Shown: positions 26,716 through 35,399, counted from the stretch's first letter. The stretch: 59,444 bases of DNA from Paenibacillus tianmuensis (GCF_900100345.1 NZ_FMTT01000016.1:51259-110702); one strand, 5' to 3'. Notes: a model not told the origin generated them from the sequence alone. Translations and numbers: made by a program.

Positions 26716-29057
26716 GCGTACACCCCTTGAGCGGAATTTGCGATTTCGCGCGACATCACTTCTTCGATGCGCCGGATCATTTCGTTCGCATCGGTCGGTT
26801 GGTGAATATCTCCTGTGGTCACCTGTACGGTCGGTGTCAGCGTCACAAAGTTTTGGATGCTCTGAATTTCAGCCAAATCTCGCATGACCTCCAAGTCTTC
26901 GCTGGAAATATCGACCGTATTTTCGATTTGGCCGATCGAGTTCACGTGGTTGAGATTAGGAAGCTCGGAGCCAGGCTGTTGGCCGACAGGGAAATTTCTC
27001 GTATTGTTCCAAAGATGACTATTGTCCGGGGGCGGAGGCGGGGGCGGAACCTTTTTGTCCAAGTCCATTCCCTCGGGAATATTAAAATTCATGGCCTTGT
27101 TGGCAAAGTCTTGTCCTTGGTTAAAAGCATTGGCTAGGTCCATTTGTTCCCAACGCATGTTGGATAAATCTACCGTACCTTCCTTTGGATCCGGTTTAAG
27201 CTTGTCTACCCATTCGTTCTCGAATTTACTGATAAGTGAGAATTTACTTCCGGTTATTTTATTCACTTTCTCGATCAGCCAGTTTAGCCCCGTAATGGCG
27301 GTATTGATAAAAGTGGTTAAATTTCCGGATACGTTTTTTAACAAATCGTAAAAAAGCTTCTTAAAGGCATATCCCGGTTCATTCCAAACGTTGGCGAAAA
27401 ATTCAGCGACGGAAACTATGACATTCCAAAACAAAGCAATTTGGTTATGAATAGCAGCGAAAAGACTGAAAAATAATCCGGCGACAAAACCGACGACTTG
27501 GCTCGTGGTAATACCCCATTGACTTAGTATTTCCAAAAGCAATACGATAACCCCAATGATCAAGAACACGGGCCATAAGGCTGCGAGCCACTGTATTATC
27601 CATATACCGGCAAGCACCAAGAGAACGATGCCAAGAGCAAGCAAAATATTTTGCACAAGACCGATATTACTCATAATAATTCCAGCAAAAGCTTCGACTC
27701 CTGTAGCAATAGCATAAAATCCAGCTTGTAATCCGTCGAAGAAGGGCTTAAACCTCTGATCTTCAAAAGCTTTATTGAGATCGTTAACCACTTTTCCCAG
27801 CGCTTTAAACGCTGCCTGACCCGTTTCGGCAAAAGCGTTATTAACACGAGTTTTCAACGTTCCAACCTGTTCAACAGGACTGTTAAGCATATTAGTATAA
27901 GCTTGTTGCCCCATATTGTTCATTTCAAAAAGCTTATCCACTCCCGAAATAAATCCTTCATTGTCGCCTTTCTCAGCAAGTTTGTCCAATTTGAGCTCAT
28001 TCACTTGGTTTTGGCTCATGCCAAACCGTTTAGCCAAAGCCGCCATTGAAACTGGATCCCCACTCAGCGCCTCTTTTAAAGCTAAACCATTAGCCTGGAT
28101 TCCTTGGTTTTCAGGATCGAATGTCGCCAAACGATGAGCAAGCTTACTCAGTTTACTGATCTGATCCGCATTTTGTGCTACAGGCATGAACGTTAAAGCA
28201 GTAGACAAGTAGTCATTTACATCGACCCCTGCTTCCAGCGCTTCGCTTTTAAACTTATGGAACATGGATTCGCCAACATTTTCTGTCTCATTTCCCGCTC
28301 GGAATTTGAACATATCTTTTCTTTTTTGCTGTTCCATGGCTCCTCCAACGGTAGCTTGATACAGCTTCTGCCCGTTTTCGAGGCTTACAACAGAGCCAAC
28401 CATAGATCCAAAGTTTTGAAACGATTTTTTAACAGTTGGTGCGGCTGCATTAACTGCTCCCAGTAAATTTTTCAACCATTGTCTTACGTTAGGGAGGGGC
28501 AACCGGATCTGGCTGTTCTGCAAGGCTGTTGAAATATAGTTTCTTAACTTACCAAAGCCAGACGAAATCGCTCCAATACCTTGTTTAAACCTTTGCAGCC
28601 CGCCTGTAAAAGCATTTAACAACACTTGCTTTATTGCCGCTGCAGCTCGGGCTATCGGTTTTAAATTAAGAGAAGGTAATTTGAGTTGCTTTATAATCTG
28701 GAATACTTTATTAACCGTTGCCCCGAGATTACGGAACATTGCGGCTATTTTTCCCGGCGATCGCTGAAACTGTTGAAGTGCGGACAAGTTGCCGGAGATG
28801 TTAATCGTTACGTTAATAACGATCTGGATCTTCGAAGACGGTATATTTAGGGAAGGCAATCGAATCTGGCGTAATTTTTGTATAATATTGTTCTTCAGAT
28901 TATTCACCCATGCGCCTACAGCTCCAGACACTCGTTGAAATTGCAGAAAGGCCATCGTGCTTATACGCAAAATACCTGTCCGAGCAGATTGCACTAACCT
29001 TGGAACCTGCCCAAATGACTTTGCCACGCTTTTAAATATTTGGAGACCAAAATTCAC
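26712..29057 (-). CDS. xkdO: Tail tape-measure protein (XkdO-like)
   Basis: Sets tail length and sits inside the tube. 781 residues starting at GTG 29057, with AAAGGAGG seven bases upstream. The N-terminal third has repeated Leu-Pro-Ser-Leu-type motifs between Gln/Lys-rich helices. The middle has strongly hydrophobic helices (~450-580) as in most tape measures. The C-terminal part has a run of seven prolines near 700. At about 0.15 nm per residue the length implies a tail of about 115-120 nm (inference). Confidence 0.9.
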   Translation of the reverse strand: MNFGLQIFKSVAKSFGQVPRLVQSARTGILRISTMAFLQFQRVSGAVGAWVNNLKNNIIQKLRQIRLPSLNIPSSKIQIVINVTINISGNLSALQQFQRSPGKIAAMFRNLGATVNKVFQIIKQLKLPSLNLKPIARAAAAIKQVLLNAFTGGLQRFKQGIGAISSGFGKLRNYISTALQNSQIRLPLPNVRQWLKNLLGAVNAAAPTVKKSFQNFGSMVGSVVSLENGQKLYQATVGGAMEQQKRKDMFKFRAGNETENVGESMFHKFKSEALEAGVDVNDYLSTALTFMPVAQNADQISKLSKLAHRLATFDPENQGIQANGLALKEALSGDPVSMAALAKRFGMSQNQVNELKLDKLAEKGDNEGFISGVDKLFEMNNMGQQAYTNMLNSPVEQVGTLKTRVNNAFAETGQAAFKALGKVVNDLNKAFEDQRFKPFFDGLQAGFYAIATGVEAFAGIIMSNIGLVQNILLALGIVLLVLAGIWIIQWLAALWPVFLIIGVIVLLLEILSQWGITTSQVVGFVAGLFFSLFAAIHNQIALFWNVIVSVAEFFANVWNEPGYAFKKLFYDLLKNVSGNLTTFINTAITGLNWLIEKVNKITGSKFSLISKFENEWVDKLKPDPKEGTVDLSNMRWEQMDLANAFNQGQDFANKAMNFNIPEGMDLDKKVPPPPPPPDNSHLWNNTRNFPVGQQPGSELPNLNHVNSIGQIENTVDISSEDLEVMRDLAEIQSIQNFVTLTPTVQVTTGDIHQPTDANEMIRRIEEVMSREIANSAQGVYA

Positions 29058-29110
29058 ATCCCTACCTCCTTTCTACAACCTAAAAAGAAGCGCCTCCTAA
29101 GAGACGCTCC

Positions 29111-29284
29111 CTATAGCCCTTTTTTAGCGCGGGCGCGTTTTTCTTTCTCCACCCGCACGTCGATCATGGCGTAGATCGCGGCCCTTTCGCGCCGCGACAT
29201 CGCCATGAGATCCTGCGGTAAAATGTGAAGCTCGTGGAGGGCATAGTAGGCGTAATTCGCCTCGCCTGCGCCCTCGTTGATTAG
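29111..29284 (-). CDS. Frameshift extension of the tail assembly chaperone
   Basis: 57-codon reading frame, in the -1 frame relative to the XkdN-like gene, beginning at its stop (LINEGAGEANYAYYALHELH) and ending MIDVRVEKEKRARAKKGL. It has no start codon or ribosome-binding site of its own. The preceding gene ends with the heptamer A AAA AAC (29284-29290) placed exactly for -1 slippage, giving a 197-residue fusion. This is the conserved chaperone arrangement of long-tailed phages (lambda G/GT type). Confidence 0.85.
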   Translation of the reverse strand, partial: LINEGAGEANYAYYALHELHILPQDLMAMSRRERAAIYAMIDVRVEKEKRARAKKGL

Positions 29285-29703
29285 TTTTTTACTTCGTCAA
29301 CCAGCTCGTTCATATCTTTGTCGAAGCCGTTGAGCTCCTGCACCTTTTGGAGCAGGTTCGCATACTCCCCGGGGAGCAGCATTTTGCGCAGCAGCGACTC
29401 GGCGCCAAGCACGCCGTACGATTGCTGCAATTCCGCATCCTTCAGGTTCGGGAAAACGACGCTGTTCACGGCCAGCTTCGCGATATACTCATTCTGGTCG
29501 ATTTCGGTGGTATAGCTGCCGCCTTTACCTTTGACGCGCTTCGTGACGGCTTTGCGCACCGCCTCGTTCTCCTCCTCCGTCATGCTGCGGAGATGCCACG
29601 GCACCGGAACACCCTCCCGGTCCTTGAATCGTTCCGAAACGACAACTTCCTCAATCGTGCTCGTTTCTGCATTTTGGGCAAAAAATACGCTTAAATCGCT
29701 CAT
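29281..29703 (-). CDS. xkdN: Tail assembly chaperone, XkdN-like
   Basis: 140-residue chaperone that coats the tape measure during tube assembly. It starts MSDLSVFFAQNAETSTIEEV. The middle has TEEENEAVRKAVTKRVKGKGG and NEYIAKLAVNSVVFPNLKDAELQ, as in XkdN/YqbN. It ends DEVKN-stop on a slippery A AAA AAC heptamer that should yield a longer frameshifted form (separate entry). Confidence 0.9.
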   Translation of the reverse strand: MSDLSVFFAQNAETSTIEEVVVSERFKDREGVPVPWHLRSMTEEENEAVRKAVTKRVKGKGGSYTTEIDQNEYIAKLAVNSVVFPNLKDAELQQSYGVLGAESLLRKMLLPGEYANLLQKVQELNGFDKDMNELVDEVKN

Positions 29704-29728
29704 GAATTATGTCCTCCAGTTTTTGAGA

Positions 29729-30202
29729 TTAGCCCGCAGTAGGGGCGTTGAATCGATCTTTAATTTCAATACCGTCGAAGGTGAAGGCAATTTCCTCCTC
29801 CAACGCATCGCTTCCGGTATCGAGAGATGCCATAATGACACTGTCCAAGTTGACATTTTTAATAATAACGGTTTGCATTCCAACCGAAGAGGAAGGGTCT
29901 TCGTTCGATACCGTAATATCAAAATAAGTGTCCCTTCCGTTGACCATATATTCTCTCATCAGATCACGGAAAAGCGTAGTGATATAGTAAATCGTCATGC
30001 TACCGGTGCCTTTCCAGCCTTTCGCCTTGCTTTGCGTTCCCCGGCGGCCGAGCGCCTTGATTTCCGCTTTTTCTTTCTCGACCTTGGCTTCCAGCTTCTT
30101 GACATAAAACATTTCTTCTTTATTTCCGTTAATCGTTGCGTAAGCACGGCCTTCTTGACCGCTAATCGTATCGCGAGCACGTAACACTTTTTGTTCTGCC
30201 AT
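29729..30202 (-). CDS. xkdM: Tail tube protein XkdM
   Basis: 157 residues forming the inner tube of the contractile tail. It begins MAEQKVLRARDTISGQEGRAYATINGN. GWKGTGSMTIYYITTLFRDLMREYM and DTYFDITVSNEDPSSSVGMQTV are typical XkdM strands. It follows the sheath gene by one base, the invariant sheath-tube order. Confidence 0.93.
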   Translation of the reverse strand: MAEQKVLRARDTISGQEGRAYATINGNKEEMFYVKKLEAKVEKEKAEIKALGRRGTQSKAKGWKGTGSMTIYYITTLFRDLMREYMVNGRDTYFDITVSNEDPSSSVGMQTVIIKNVNLDSVIMASLDTGSDALEEEIAFTFDGIEIKDRFNAPTAG

Positions 30203-30203
30203 G

Positions 30204-31520
30204 TTACTTCACCGTCACTTTCATGTAGATTTTTTCGATCGAATCAACCGGCTGGACATGCAGCTCCACATACACGCTGTCGGTATCCTGGCCTTGAATG
30301 ACTTTCACGTCGGTTTGCGAATTGAAGTTTTGGATCGCCGCATTCGCCTGCAACGTTCTCAGGTAAGTAACAACCTCGTTCCATAGCAAATTGCGACCGT
30401 CATGATCGTTGTTCACCTTGCCGATATAGAACGTCTCGAAAATCCGCTTAATATCGTTGGCAATGCCGTCGAGCGCGCGAATCACGCGGTTTTTGGAGAA
30501 CACTTTGCCCTTCGTCGGCAGGAAGCTTTTGAACGTGTTCAGGTCCTGCTCAATGATGGCACGGCCTTTGTTTTGCACAAAAACAACCTCGCCGCCGCGC
30601 AGCGCGGATTCGATTTGAGAGTTCGTGTAACGGATGTCCGCATCGACCGCATCGTCATACGCTTGGTACGTCAGCGATTGGTTCACCTGCGCCCCGGCCG
30701 TTGCCGCAGCTACCCATACCGTCGCTTTCACCGCATCCAGAACGGTGCCGTCCGTCAGCACGACGCCATTTTTGACGCTGATGATGCCTTCGAAGTCGGC
30801 TGCCGGATAGTTTTCCAGCACGGCCTGCACCTTCTTGCCTTCGGTGTCTCTAAGCCGTTTGACGAATGCTGTGTACACGGATTTCAACGTAGCGTCGCCG
30901 GACGCAAGCGCCATCGTTTGGAAATCGAACACTTCGATCGCCGCGAGATAGTCGGTATGGTCCTGGTTCGATACGGTGCCGTCGGCACCGCCAGTGAGCG
31001 AAGCGCCCGCAGTCGCCGTCAAGTCGCCCGTGCCGCCGAATTCGACCCAATCGTTCGCTTTCAGCCCGGCGATGTTGGCCACCGTCTGAGAGTCGACAGC
31101 TTGCCCGGCCAGCAGCGTCTTCACGTCGAATTTCTTACTGTCGTCGATATTCGCCTGAACGACAACGGACAAATCGTTGCCGCGCACGCCGCCGTGCTTG
31201 GCCGTCACCTTCAGCGCACCGACCGTCGCGGCTGCTTTCGTACCGGCATTCAAACGATACAGCAGCACCGTTTTGGCGCGTTTCAAAGCCTCCCGAACCA
31301 GCAGCAGCTGAGGCGCTGCGATATCGTAGCCGAGCAGCGTTTTCACATCGTCGCCTGCGCCTACGGTCAGCACCTTTTTCGCTTCGCCCCAACCGAGCGG
31401 CAGCGCCATCGTCATAATCCCGCGGTCGCTGGCTGTTCCGGCCGGTTTTCCTTCACCTTCGAAATTGATGTACACCCCTGGGCGTACTTTGTTTTGAGTT
31501 GTCCATGTTCCGCCTGCCAT
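30204..31520 (-). CDS. xkdK: Contractile tail sheath protein XkdK
   Basis: 438 residues; polymerises around the tube and contracts. It begins MAGGTWTTQNKVRPGVYINFEGEG, the standard XkdK start. Also seen are GIMTMALPLGWGEAKKV, KNRVIRALDGIANDIKRIFETFYIGKVNNDHDGR, and a C-terminal strand VYVELHVQPVDSIEKIYMKV. Its presence defines a myovirus-type machine rather than a flexible tail. Confidence 0.95.
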   Translation of the reverse strand: MAGGTWTTQNKVRPGVYINFEGEGKPAGTASDRGIMTMALPLGWGEAKKVLTVGAGDDVKTLLGYDIAAPQLLLVREALKRAKTVLLYRLNAGTKAAATVGALKVTAKHGGVRGNDLSVVVQANIDDSKKFDVKTLLAGQAVDSQTVANIAGLKANDWVEFGGTGDLTATAGASLTGGADGTVSNQDHTDYLAAIEVFDFQTMALASGDATLKSVYTAFVKRLRDTEGKKVQAVLENYPAADFEGIISVKNGVVLTDGTVLDAVKATVWVAAATAGAQVNQSLTYQAYDDAVDADIRYTNSQIESALRGGEVVFVQNKGRAIIEQDLNTFKSFLPTKGKVFSKNRVIRALDGIANDIKRIFETFYIGKVNNDHDGRNLLWNEVVTYLRTLQANAAIQNFNSQTDVKVIQGQDTDSVYVELHVQPVDSIEKIYMKVTVK

Positions 31521-31730
31521 CTATTCCACCGCCTTATTCAAAAATTGTTCGATTTGTTGTTTGACCTGGTCGGTCGTATACGTTTCCTCATCGTGAAGCA
31601 GAGCGTTCAGCAAATCCTTTTGCTGCGCCGTAAACAGCTTCGACTCCAAAAACTGCTGCTTCGTAAAAGCAGGCAAGCCCTCCTGAGTCGCAATCGTTTC
31701 TTCCATCATGCCTGTCTCTTGTTCAATCAT
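31521..31730 (-). CDS. Small phage protein, unknown
   Basis: 69 acidic residues (MIEQETGMMEETIATQEGLP start; KQQFLESKLFTAQQKDLLNALL). It directly abuts the sheath start and overlaps the preceding terminator-protein gene by 8 nt, so it is translated within the operon. I do not recognise the family; it resembles short helical proteins upstream of sheath genes. Confidence 0.65.
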   Translation of the reverse strand: MIEQETGMMEETIATQEGLPAFTKQQFLESKLFTAQQKDLLNALLHDEETYTTDQVKQQIEQFLNKAVE

Positions 31731-32160
31731 GTCGGATATGTTCCTCCTGTACTAAATTTCGCATCGTAGGCACGACCCCTTTCGGCCGTATCATATGAAC
31801 CTCGAAGCTGACGTAAAAATGAAGCACGTTGTCCGTCAACGTGTAGCGCATGCCCGAGCCGCGGTACGGTTGACCTTCCCACGGGATCAGCTCAAGCTGC
31901 TCGTACAACGTATCCCGGACCGTCTCGCAATCGCGGATCAACTGCGGACTGCCCGGAACCGGAAAGTAGGCGATGTCGAACGTCCCCGTCCGAATATACC
32001 GCCGGTTCATTCCGTGCTTCTGCGCACCTTCCGTTTGCCGAACAAAAAAAGCAGGCTTCGTGAAGCCCTGCTCGACCTGTTCGGTATAGACGCTCACGGC
32101 CGGAAACAATTCCTTGAGCCGTTTCGCGATCCCCTGCTTAATTTCTTCCACGTTCACCAC
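31723..32160 (-). CDS. Tail terminator/completion-like protein
   Basis: 145 residues with GTG start at 32160. The pattern GIAKRLKELFPAVSVYTEQVEQGFTKPAFFV, followed by TFDIAYFP and FYVSFEVHMIRPKG, matches small phage proteins that cap the tail tube or sheath in PBSX-like clusters. It is the first clear structural gene of the operon. Normally head-joining genes would precede it; none do. Confidence 0.75.
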   Translation of the reverse strand: MVNVEEIKQGIAKRLKELFPAVSVYTEQVEQGFTKPAFFVRQTEGAQKHGMNRRYIRTGTFDIAYFPVPGSPQLIRDCETVRDTLYEQLELIPWEGQPYRGSGMRYTLTDNVLHFYVSFEVHMIRPKGVVPTMRNLVQEEHIRHD

Positions 32161-32279
32161 CCCAATAGAAGCCAGAAAATCGAAGCTTCATGAATTGCCG
32201 CAGCCTGCGCTTCCTTCCGCCCGGCAGCGGCGCACACCTCAAAGGGTGCTTCGGAAATCGCCTGCTTGAACTGTACCAT
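32154..32279 (-). CDS. Short ORF at operon start, possible remnant
   Basis: 41 residues (MVQFKQAISEAPFEVCAAAG start), overlapping the next gene's GTG start by 7 nt. Just upstream another frame has an ATG (32303) with a strong GGGAGGGAGGAT site but stops after 20 codons. The pair could be what remains of a head-tail connector gene, or a leader. No family recognised. Confidence 0.35.
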   Translation of the reverse strand: MVQFKQAISEAPFEVCAAAGRKEAQAAAIHEASIFWLLLGW

Positions 32280-32345
32280 CCAGTTTACGCAACCGCTCCA
32301 TATCCTCCCTCCCCCTGAAGCCTAATCTTGTGCGGCGGAGCGAAT

Positions 32346-32375
32346 GCAAAAAGAGCCGCATCGCTGCGACTCTTT
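32346..32375 (-). terminator. Terminator after the 211-residue gene
   Basis: Minus-strand hairpin AAAGAGTCGCA/TGCGGCTCTTT (one mismatch, GCGA loop) followed by TTTTT. It closes transcription from 32522-33157, so the tail operon needs its own promoter between here and about 32305. Confidence 0.8.
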
Positions 32376-32521
32376 CGTTCGTGTTCCCCTTAGCACAATT
32401 ATCTTACATTAACATCATAGCACGGGAAAACCGCACTTCGTTACAAAGGTTGTCCATTGTTATTCCAACGCATTTGCAGCGATATTCCGACGTTTTTCCA
32501 CTAAGCCCCGGCTTTCTCAAC

Positions 32522-33157
32522 TCAGCCACCAGCCTCGATTCTTTCTACCTCCGCATGCAGTTCCTCGGCGGCATCCCGCACTTCCTCACACGACGAATCG
32601 CAAAGCCGGCGAATATCTTTCTTATATAGAAGCAAAATTTGCGCCGTATAGTAAACGAAGCTGTAAAATGCCTGATCGGAGACGGGATCGTCCTCCCAAC
32701 GTTCCTCGTCTTCTTCCTCATCTTCCGGCCAAAGCTCGCTTTCGCGAAGCAGATCGGTGATGGACAAGAACGGTTCCATCTCGACGACATGGCCCAGCGT
32801 ATCTGCACACGCAGCCGCAATGGGCTGACAAATGTTCAGGATCGCGACGATAAGCGCATTCAGCCGCTCCCGCTTCTGCTCGCTCAATTCCTGCTTGACC
32901 GAATCGTTCGCAGCTTCGCCAAACATCCGCATCGCAAAAATCACGCCGAACGGCGTCGCGTGCCACAGCGTGCTTTGATGCTCCAACTCCTCGGCCAATT
33001 GCTCGGCAGCATGGCCCATCGCCTCCATATCTCCGTGAGCCATCGCATGAAACCATTGCGGAAACGCCGCTGCCCGCCCGTAGGAGGAAATTAGGCGCTG
33101 CCACGGAATGTCCTCCATTTTAACGCTTTTGATGAATGCCAAATCCTCTTGAAGCAT
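32522..33157 (-). CDS. Conserved-looking protein of unknown function in the tail cluster
   Basis: 211 residues, mostly helical, with a strongly acidic segment near 145-158 (EDEEEDEERWEDD). It begins MLQEDLAFIKSVKMEDIPWQ after AGGAGAAAACA. It lies between the late-activator gene and the tail operon and has its own terminator, so it is a separate unit. I do not recognise it. Position would suit a self-immunity or regulatory role, but that is a guess. Confidence 0.7.
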   Translation of the reverse strand: MLQEDLAFIKSVKMEDIPWQRLISSYGRAAAFPQWFHAMAHGDMEAMGHAAEQLAEELEHQSTLWHATPFGVIFAMRMFGEAANDSVKQELSEQKRERLNALIVAILNICQPIAAACADTLGHVVEMEPFLSITDLLRESELWPEDEEEDEERWEDDPVSDQAFYSFVYYTAQILLLYKKDIRRLCDSSCEEVRDAAEELHAEVERIEAGG

Positions 33158-33245
33158 TGTTTTCTCCTCGTTTCCTCTTCATTGAAAATTAGCTTCATTA
33201 TAGCACAGGCGAATCCTGCCGTACGGATCAAGCAGACCCGTAGCG

Positions 33246-33273
33246 CAAAAAAAGAGCCGCAGACCGCTGCGAC
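33246..33273 (-). terminator. Terminator after the Xpf-like gene
   Basis: Minus-strand hairpin AGAGTCGCAG/CTGCGGCTCT followed by seven T residues. It is a near copy of the one at 32346-32375. Confidence 0.8.
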
Positions 33274-33274
33274 T

Positions 33275-33787
33275 CTAGCTAATCAATATTCCGTATTCCT
33301 TCAACGCTTTGCGTCTCCATCCATAGAAGGTGGATAGGGAGATGCCCAGATCGCAAGCGATGTCATGCGGCTCGTTTCCATCCAGATAGAGCAATTTGAG
33401 TACTTGCGCGTATTCGTGTTTCAAATCGTCCAGAGCATCCAGAGCATGCTCCATTCGCTCCTTTTGCCGTTCCAGCTCTTGCAGCTCAGTTATCCGTGCC
33501 AATATCCCCTGATAGCCGTCCGATGTACCCAACAGCCCTTCCAACAGCGCCTTGACTTTCGCCTCCGTGCTTCGCAGCGCTTCTTGCTCTGCGCCGGATG
33601 CCAACAGCTTCCGCCAATGGTGATGCACGTTTTGCAGCTGTCCGTCCTGAACAATCGTGCCGAGGCGCATCCCGCCGCTGACAGGAAACTTCTCAAGCAT
33701 CTTGATTCGTCCAACAAGCCGTTTATATCCTCGAAGCTGATCTATAGCTATTTTTTCGTAGTTTAATTCGACATTAAGCATCATCAT
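33275..33787 (-). CDS. Phage late-gene activator, sigma-region-4-like (Xpf/ArpU type)
   Basis: 170 residues. The N-terminal ~110 are helical (ELERQKERMEHALDALDDLKHEY). The C-terminal ~55 form a helix-turn-helix like sigma-70 region 4 (LKLLYLDGNEPHDIACDLGISLSTFYGWRRKAL). In PBSX the Xpf protein with such a domain switches on the late operon. Its place just ahead of the structural genes fits that role (inference). Confidence 0.75.
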   Translation of the reverse strand: MMMLNVELNYEKIAIDQLRGYKRLVGRIKMLEKFPVSGGMRLGTIVQDGQLQNVHHHWRKLLASGAEQEALRSTEAKVKALLEGLLGTSDGYQGILARITELQELERQKERMEHALDALDDLKHEYAQVLKLLYLDGNEPHDIACDLGISLSTFYGWRRKALKEYGILIS

Positions 33788-33861
33788 TCCGGTTTATTCC
33801 CCTCTCGTCATGCTCTGGAAGTATGTCCGATCAAACTTACAGTTTAAACTTGCGGTACCGT

Positions 33862-34179
33862 TCACCCGAGCTTTTCCGCCGCGTGGAGCAGCTCGTCAAA
33901 ATATTTCGTTGGAACATCCGGCAGCCGTTCGGCGCCGTAGTGCCGGAGAAGCGCCCGAATTTCACATTGTTGTCCGGCTTGAACGAGCCCGGCAAGCTTC
34001 GTCCGGAGCATCTCCAAAGTCACCGATTGACGCGGTTCCCAAGACCCCGCTTGCACACTGCAAACCTGCTCCGCCTTGCTGCTCTTCACCGTTTTTGCCG
34101 CAACCTGCCGCCGCTCCCTTACAGAGTTAGCCGGTTGAGCCGCGTTTGCAGATTCAAGGTTATGGACGTGATTCGTCAT
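33862..34179 (-). CDS. Phage-type hypothetical protein
   Basis: With the start at 34179 (MTNHVHNLESANAAQPANSV), GGAGGCGCCTCGAAT upstream supports 105 residues. The last ~50 (LEMLRTKLAGLVQAGQQCEIRALLRHYGAERLPDVP) resemble small phage proteins found with early/replication genes. It is the first minus-strand gene after the repressor region and lies behind the GCTATTAGC palindrome. Confidence 0.6.
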   Translation of the reverse strand: MTNHVHNLESANAAQPANSVRERRQVAAKTVKSSKAEQVCSVQAGSWEPRQSVTLEMLRTKLAGLVQAGQQCEIRALLRHYGAERLPDVPTKYFDELLHAAEKLG

Positions 34180-34232
34180 ATTCGAGGCGCCTCCATTCAT
34201 TAGCATATCGTTCGCTTTACGAAACCAAGAAT

Positions 34233-34245
34233 AAGCTATTAGCTT
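34233..34245. promoter_or_regulatory. Operator-like palindrome AAGCTATTAGCTT
   Basis: Perfect 6+1+6 palindrome 54 bases before the start at 34179. Its core GCTATTAGC is the reverse complement of the core found at 36008-36016. Confidence 0.6.
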
Positions 34246-34361
34246 CAAAAATACAATCTCTCAATTTCATCATATAGAGGTATTATCGCACAAATATATC
34301 CATAAAACAATCTATTTGCTTAATTTATCTCCCATTATCTTCATTATTAAGTTGTTTTAGG

Positions 34362-34390
34362 TTGATTTTTAAGCTAAAAGCTGATACAAT
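34362..34390 (+). promoter_or_regulatory. Promoter of the ImmR-like gene with operator in the spacer
   Basis: -35 TTGATT (34362-34367) and -10 TACAAT (34385-34390) are 17 nt apart. The spacer contains GCTAAAAGC (34373-34381), one base off the GCTAWTAGC operator core, so binding there would block this promoter (autoregulation, inferred). Confidence 0.65.
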
Positions 34391-34439
34391 GGAAACAAGC
34401 GTTCTATTAAAAGCCAGTTCAGAAAAGGTGAAGTGTCTT

Positions 34440-34886
34440 ATGGGGAATCGGATGCGGGACATTCGAAAAGCAAGGAATATGGCGGGGACCGTTGTCGCCG
34501 AGCTGTTGAACATTACGCCTCAATATTATTACGAGATCGAAAGGGGAAAAAAACGGCTGAGCGCCGATATGGCCGGCAAGCTCGCCTCCCATTTTCAAGT
34601 GACGACGGATTATCTTCTGGGCTTGTCCGACGAGCCTTCACCGAACGTATCGTTCATGGAGGAGAAGCGGGGCACGTCTCCCTTGACACCCAAAGAAGAG
34701 AAGGACATCGCCCGGGATCTTGAACGAATGCTCAGCGATCTCGAGTCCGATGAAGCTCTTGCTTTTCATGGCGAAACCTTGGATGAGGAGAGTAAAGAAT
34801 TGCTGCGAATATCGCTAGAGAATTCCATGCGGCTTGCCAAGCAGTTAGCGAAACAGAAGTTTACCCCGAACAAATATCGAAAATAA
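34440..34886 (+). CDS. XRE-family repressor, ImmR-like
   Basis: 148 residues from the ATG at 34440 (MGNRMRDIRKARNMAGTVVA; AGGTG upstream). The N-terminal helix-turn-helix is at ~5-60 (VVAELLNITPQYYYEIERGKKRLS). A linker and acidic C terminus follow. It sits directly upstream of an ImmA-like protease, 26 nt apart. In ICEBs1 and many prophages that pair keeps the element silent until the protease cleaves the repressor after DNA damage. Probably the master repressor of the tail cluster. Confidence 0.85.
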   Translation: MGNRMRDIRKARNMAGTVVAELLNITPQYYYEIERGKKRLSADMAGKLASHFQVTTDYLLGLSDEPSPNVSFMEEKRGTSPLTPKEEKDIARDLERMLSDLESDEALAFHGETLDEESKELLRISLENSMRLAKQLAKQKFTPNKYRK

Positions 34887-34912
34887 AATCGGTACGGGGG
34901 TAGATAAAACAG

Positions 34913-35383
34913 ATGCGAAATTCGAAACAAGCAGCCTTGCAACTGATTAAAAAATACGGAACGAACAACCCTTTCAAAATCGCATCTCAGAAAAACATCC
35001 TTGTTCTCTTTGAGCCGCTCGGCAACATTCTCGGTTACTTCAGCACGTACAAACGCATCCGCTGCATCCATATCAACCAAAGCTTGGATAAATCCGGCCA
35101 GCACTTTACGTGCGCGCACGAGCTTGGGCACGTGCTCCTTCACCCCAAGGTGAATACGCCTTTCCTTCGCACGAACACGCTCGTTTCGATCGACCGGATC
35201 GAGAGCGAAGCCAACCAGTTCGCCGTCGAGCTGCTGATGCCTGACGAACTCATTCTGGGCGGCATGACGATCTACGAAGCTGCGGCAGCCAGCGGCGTAC
35301 CGCAGGAAGTGGCGCATTTAAAGAGCCTCCCGAAGCGGCAGCCCGGCATCTGGAAAGACGAAGACACGCATTTTACCATCTAA
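34913..35383 (+). CDS. immA: ImmA/IrrE-family metallopeptidase (anti-repressor)
   Basis: 156 residues with the zinc-protease signature HELGH (His69, Glu70, His73) and a likely third ligand in IESEANQFAVELLMP (Glu99). The family cleaves the partner XRE repressor. Its role in the cytoplasm would be to release the tailocin genes from repression. GGGGGTAGATAAAACAG precedes the ATG. A strong terminator follows. Confidence 0.9.
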   Translation: MRNSKQAALQLIKKYGTNNPFKIASQKNILVLFEPLGNILGYFSTYKRIRCIHINQSLDKSGQHFTCAHELGHVLLHPKVNTPFLRTNTLVSIDRIESEANQFAVELLMPDELILGGMTIYEAAAASGVPQEVAHLKSLPKRQPGIWKDEDTHFTI

Positions 35384-35399
35384 CGTAAGTAAAATAGAG

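Noticed and set aside
34389..34402. GAAACAAGCGTTCT as a LexA box before the ImmR-like gene
   Set aside because: Only 7 of 10 conserved positions match; ImmR/ImmA systems do not need LexA.
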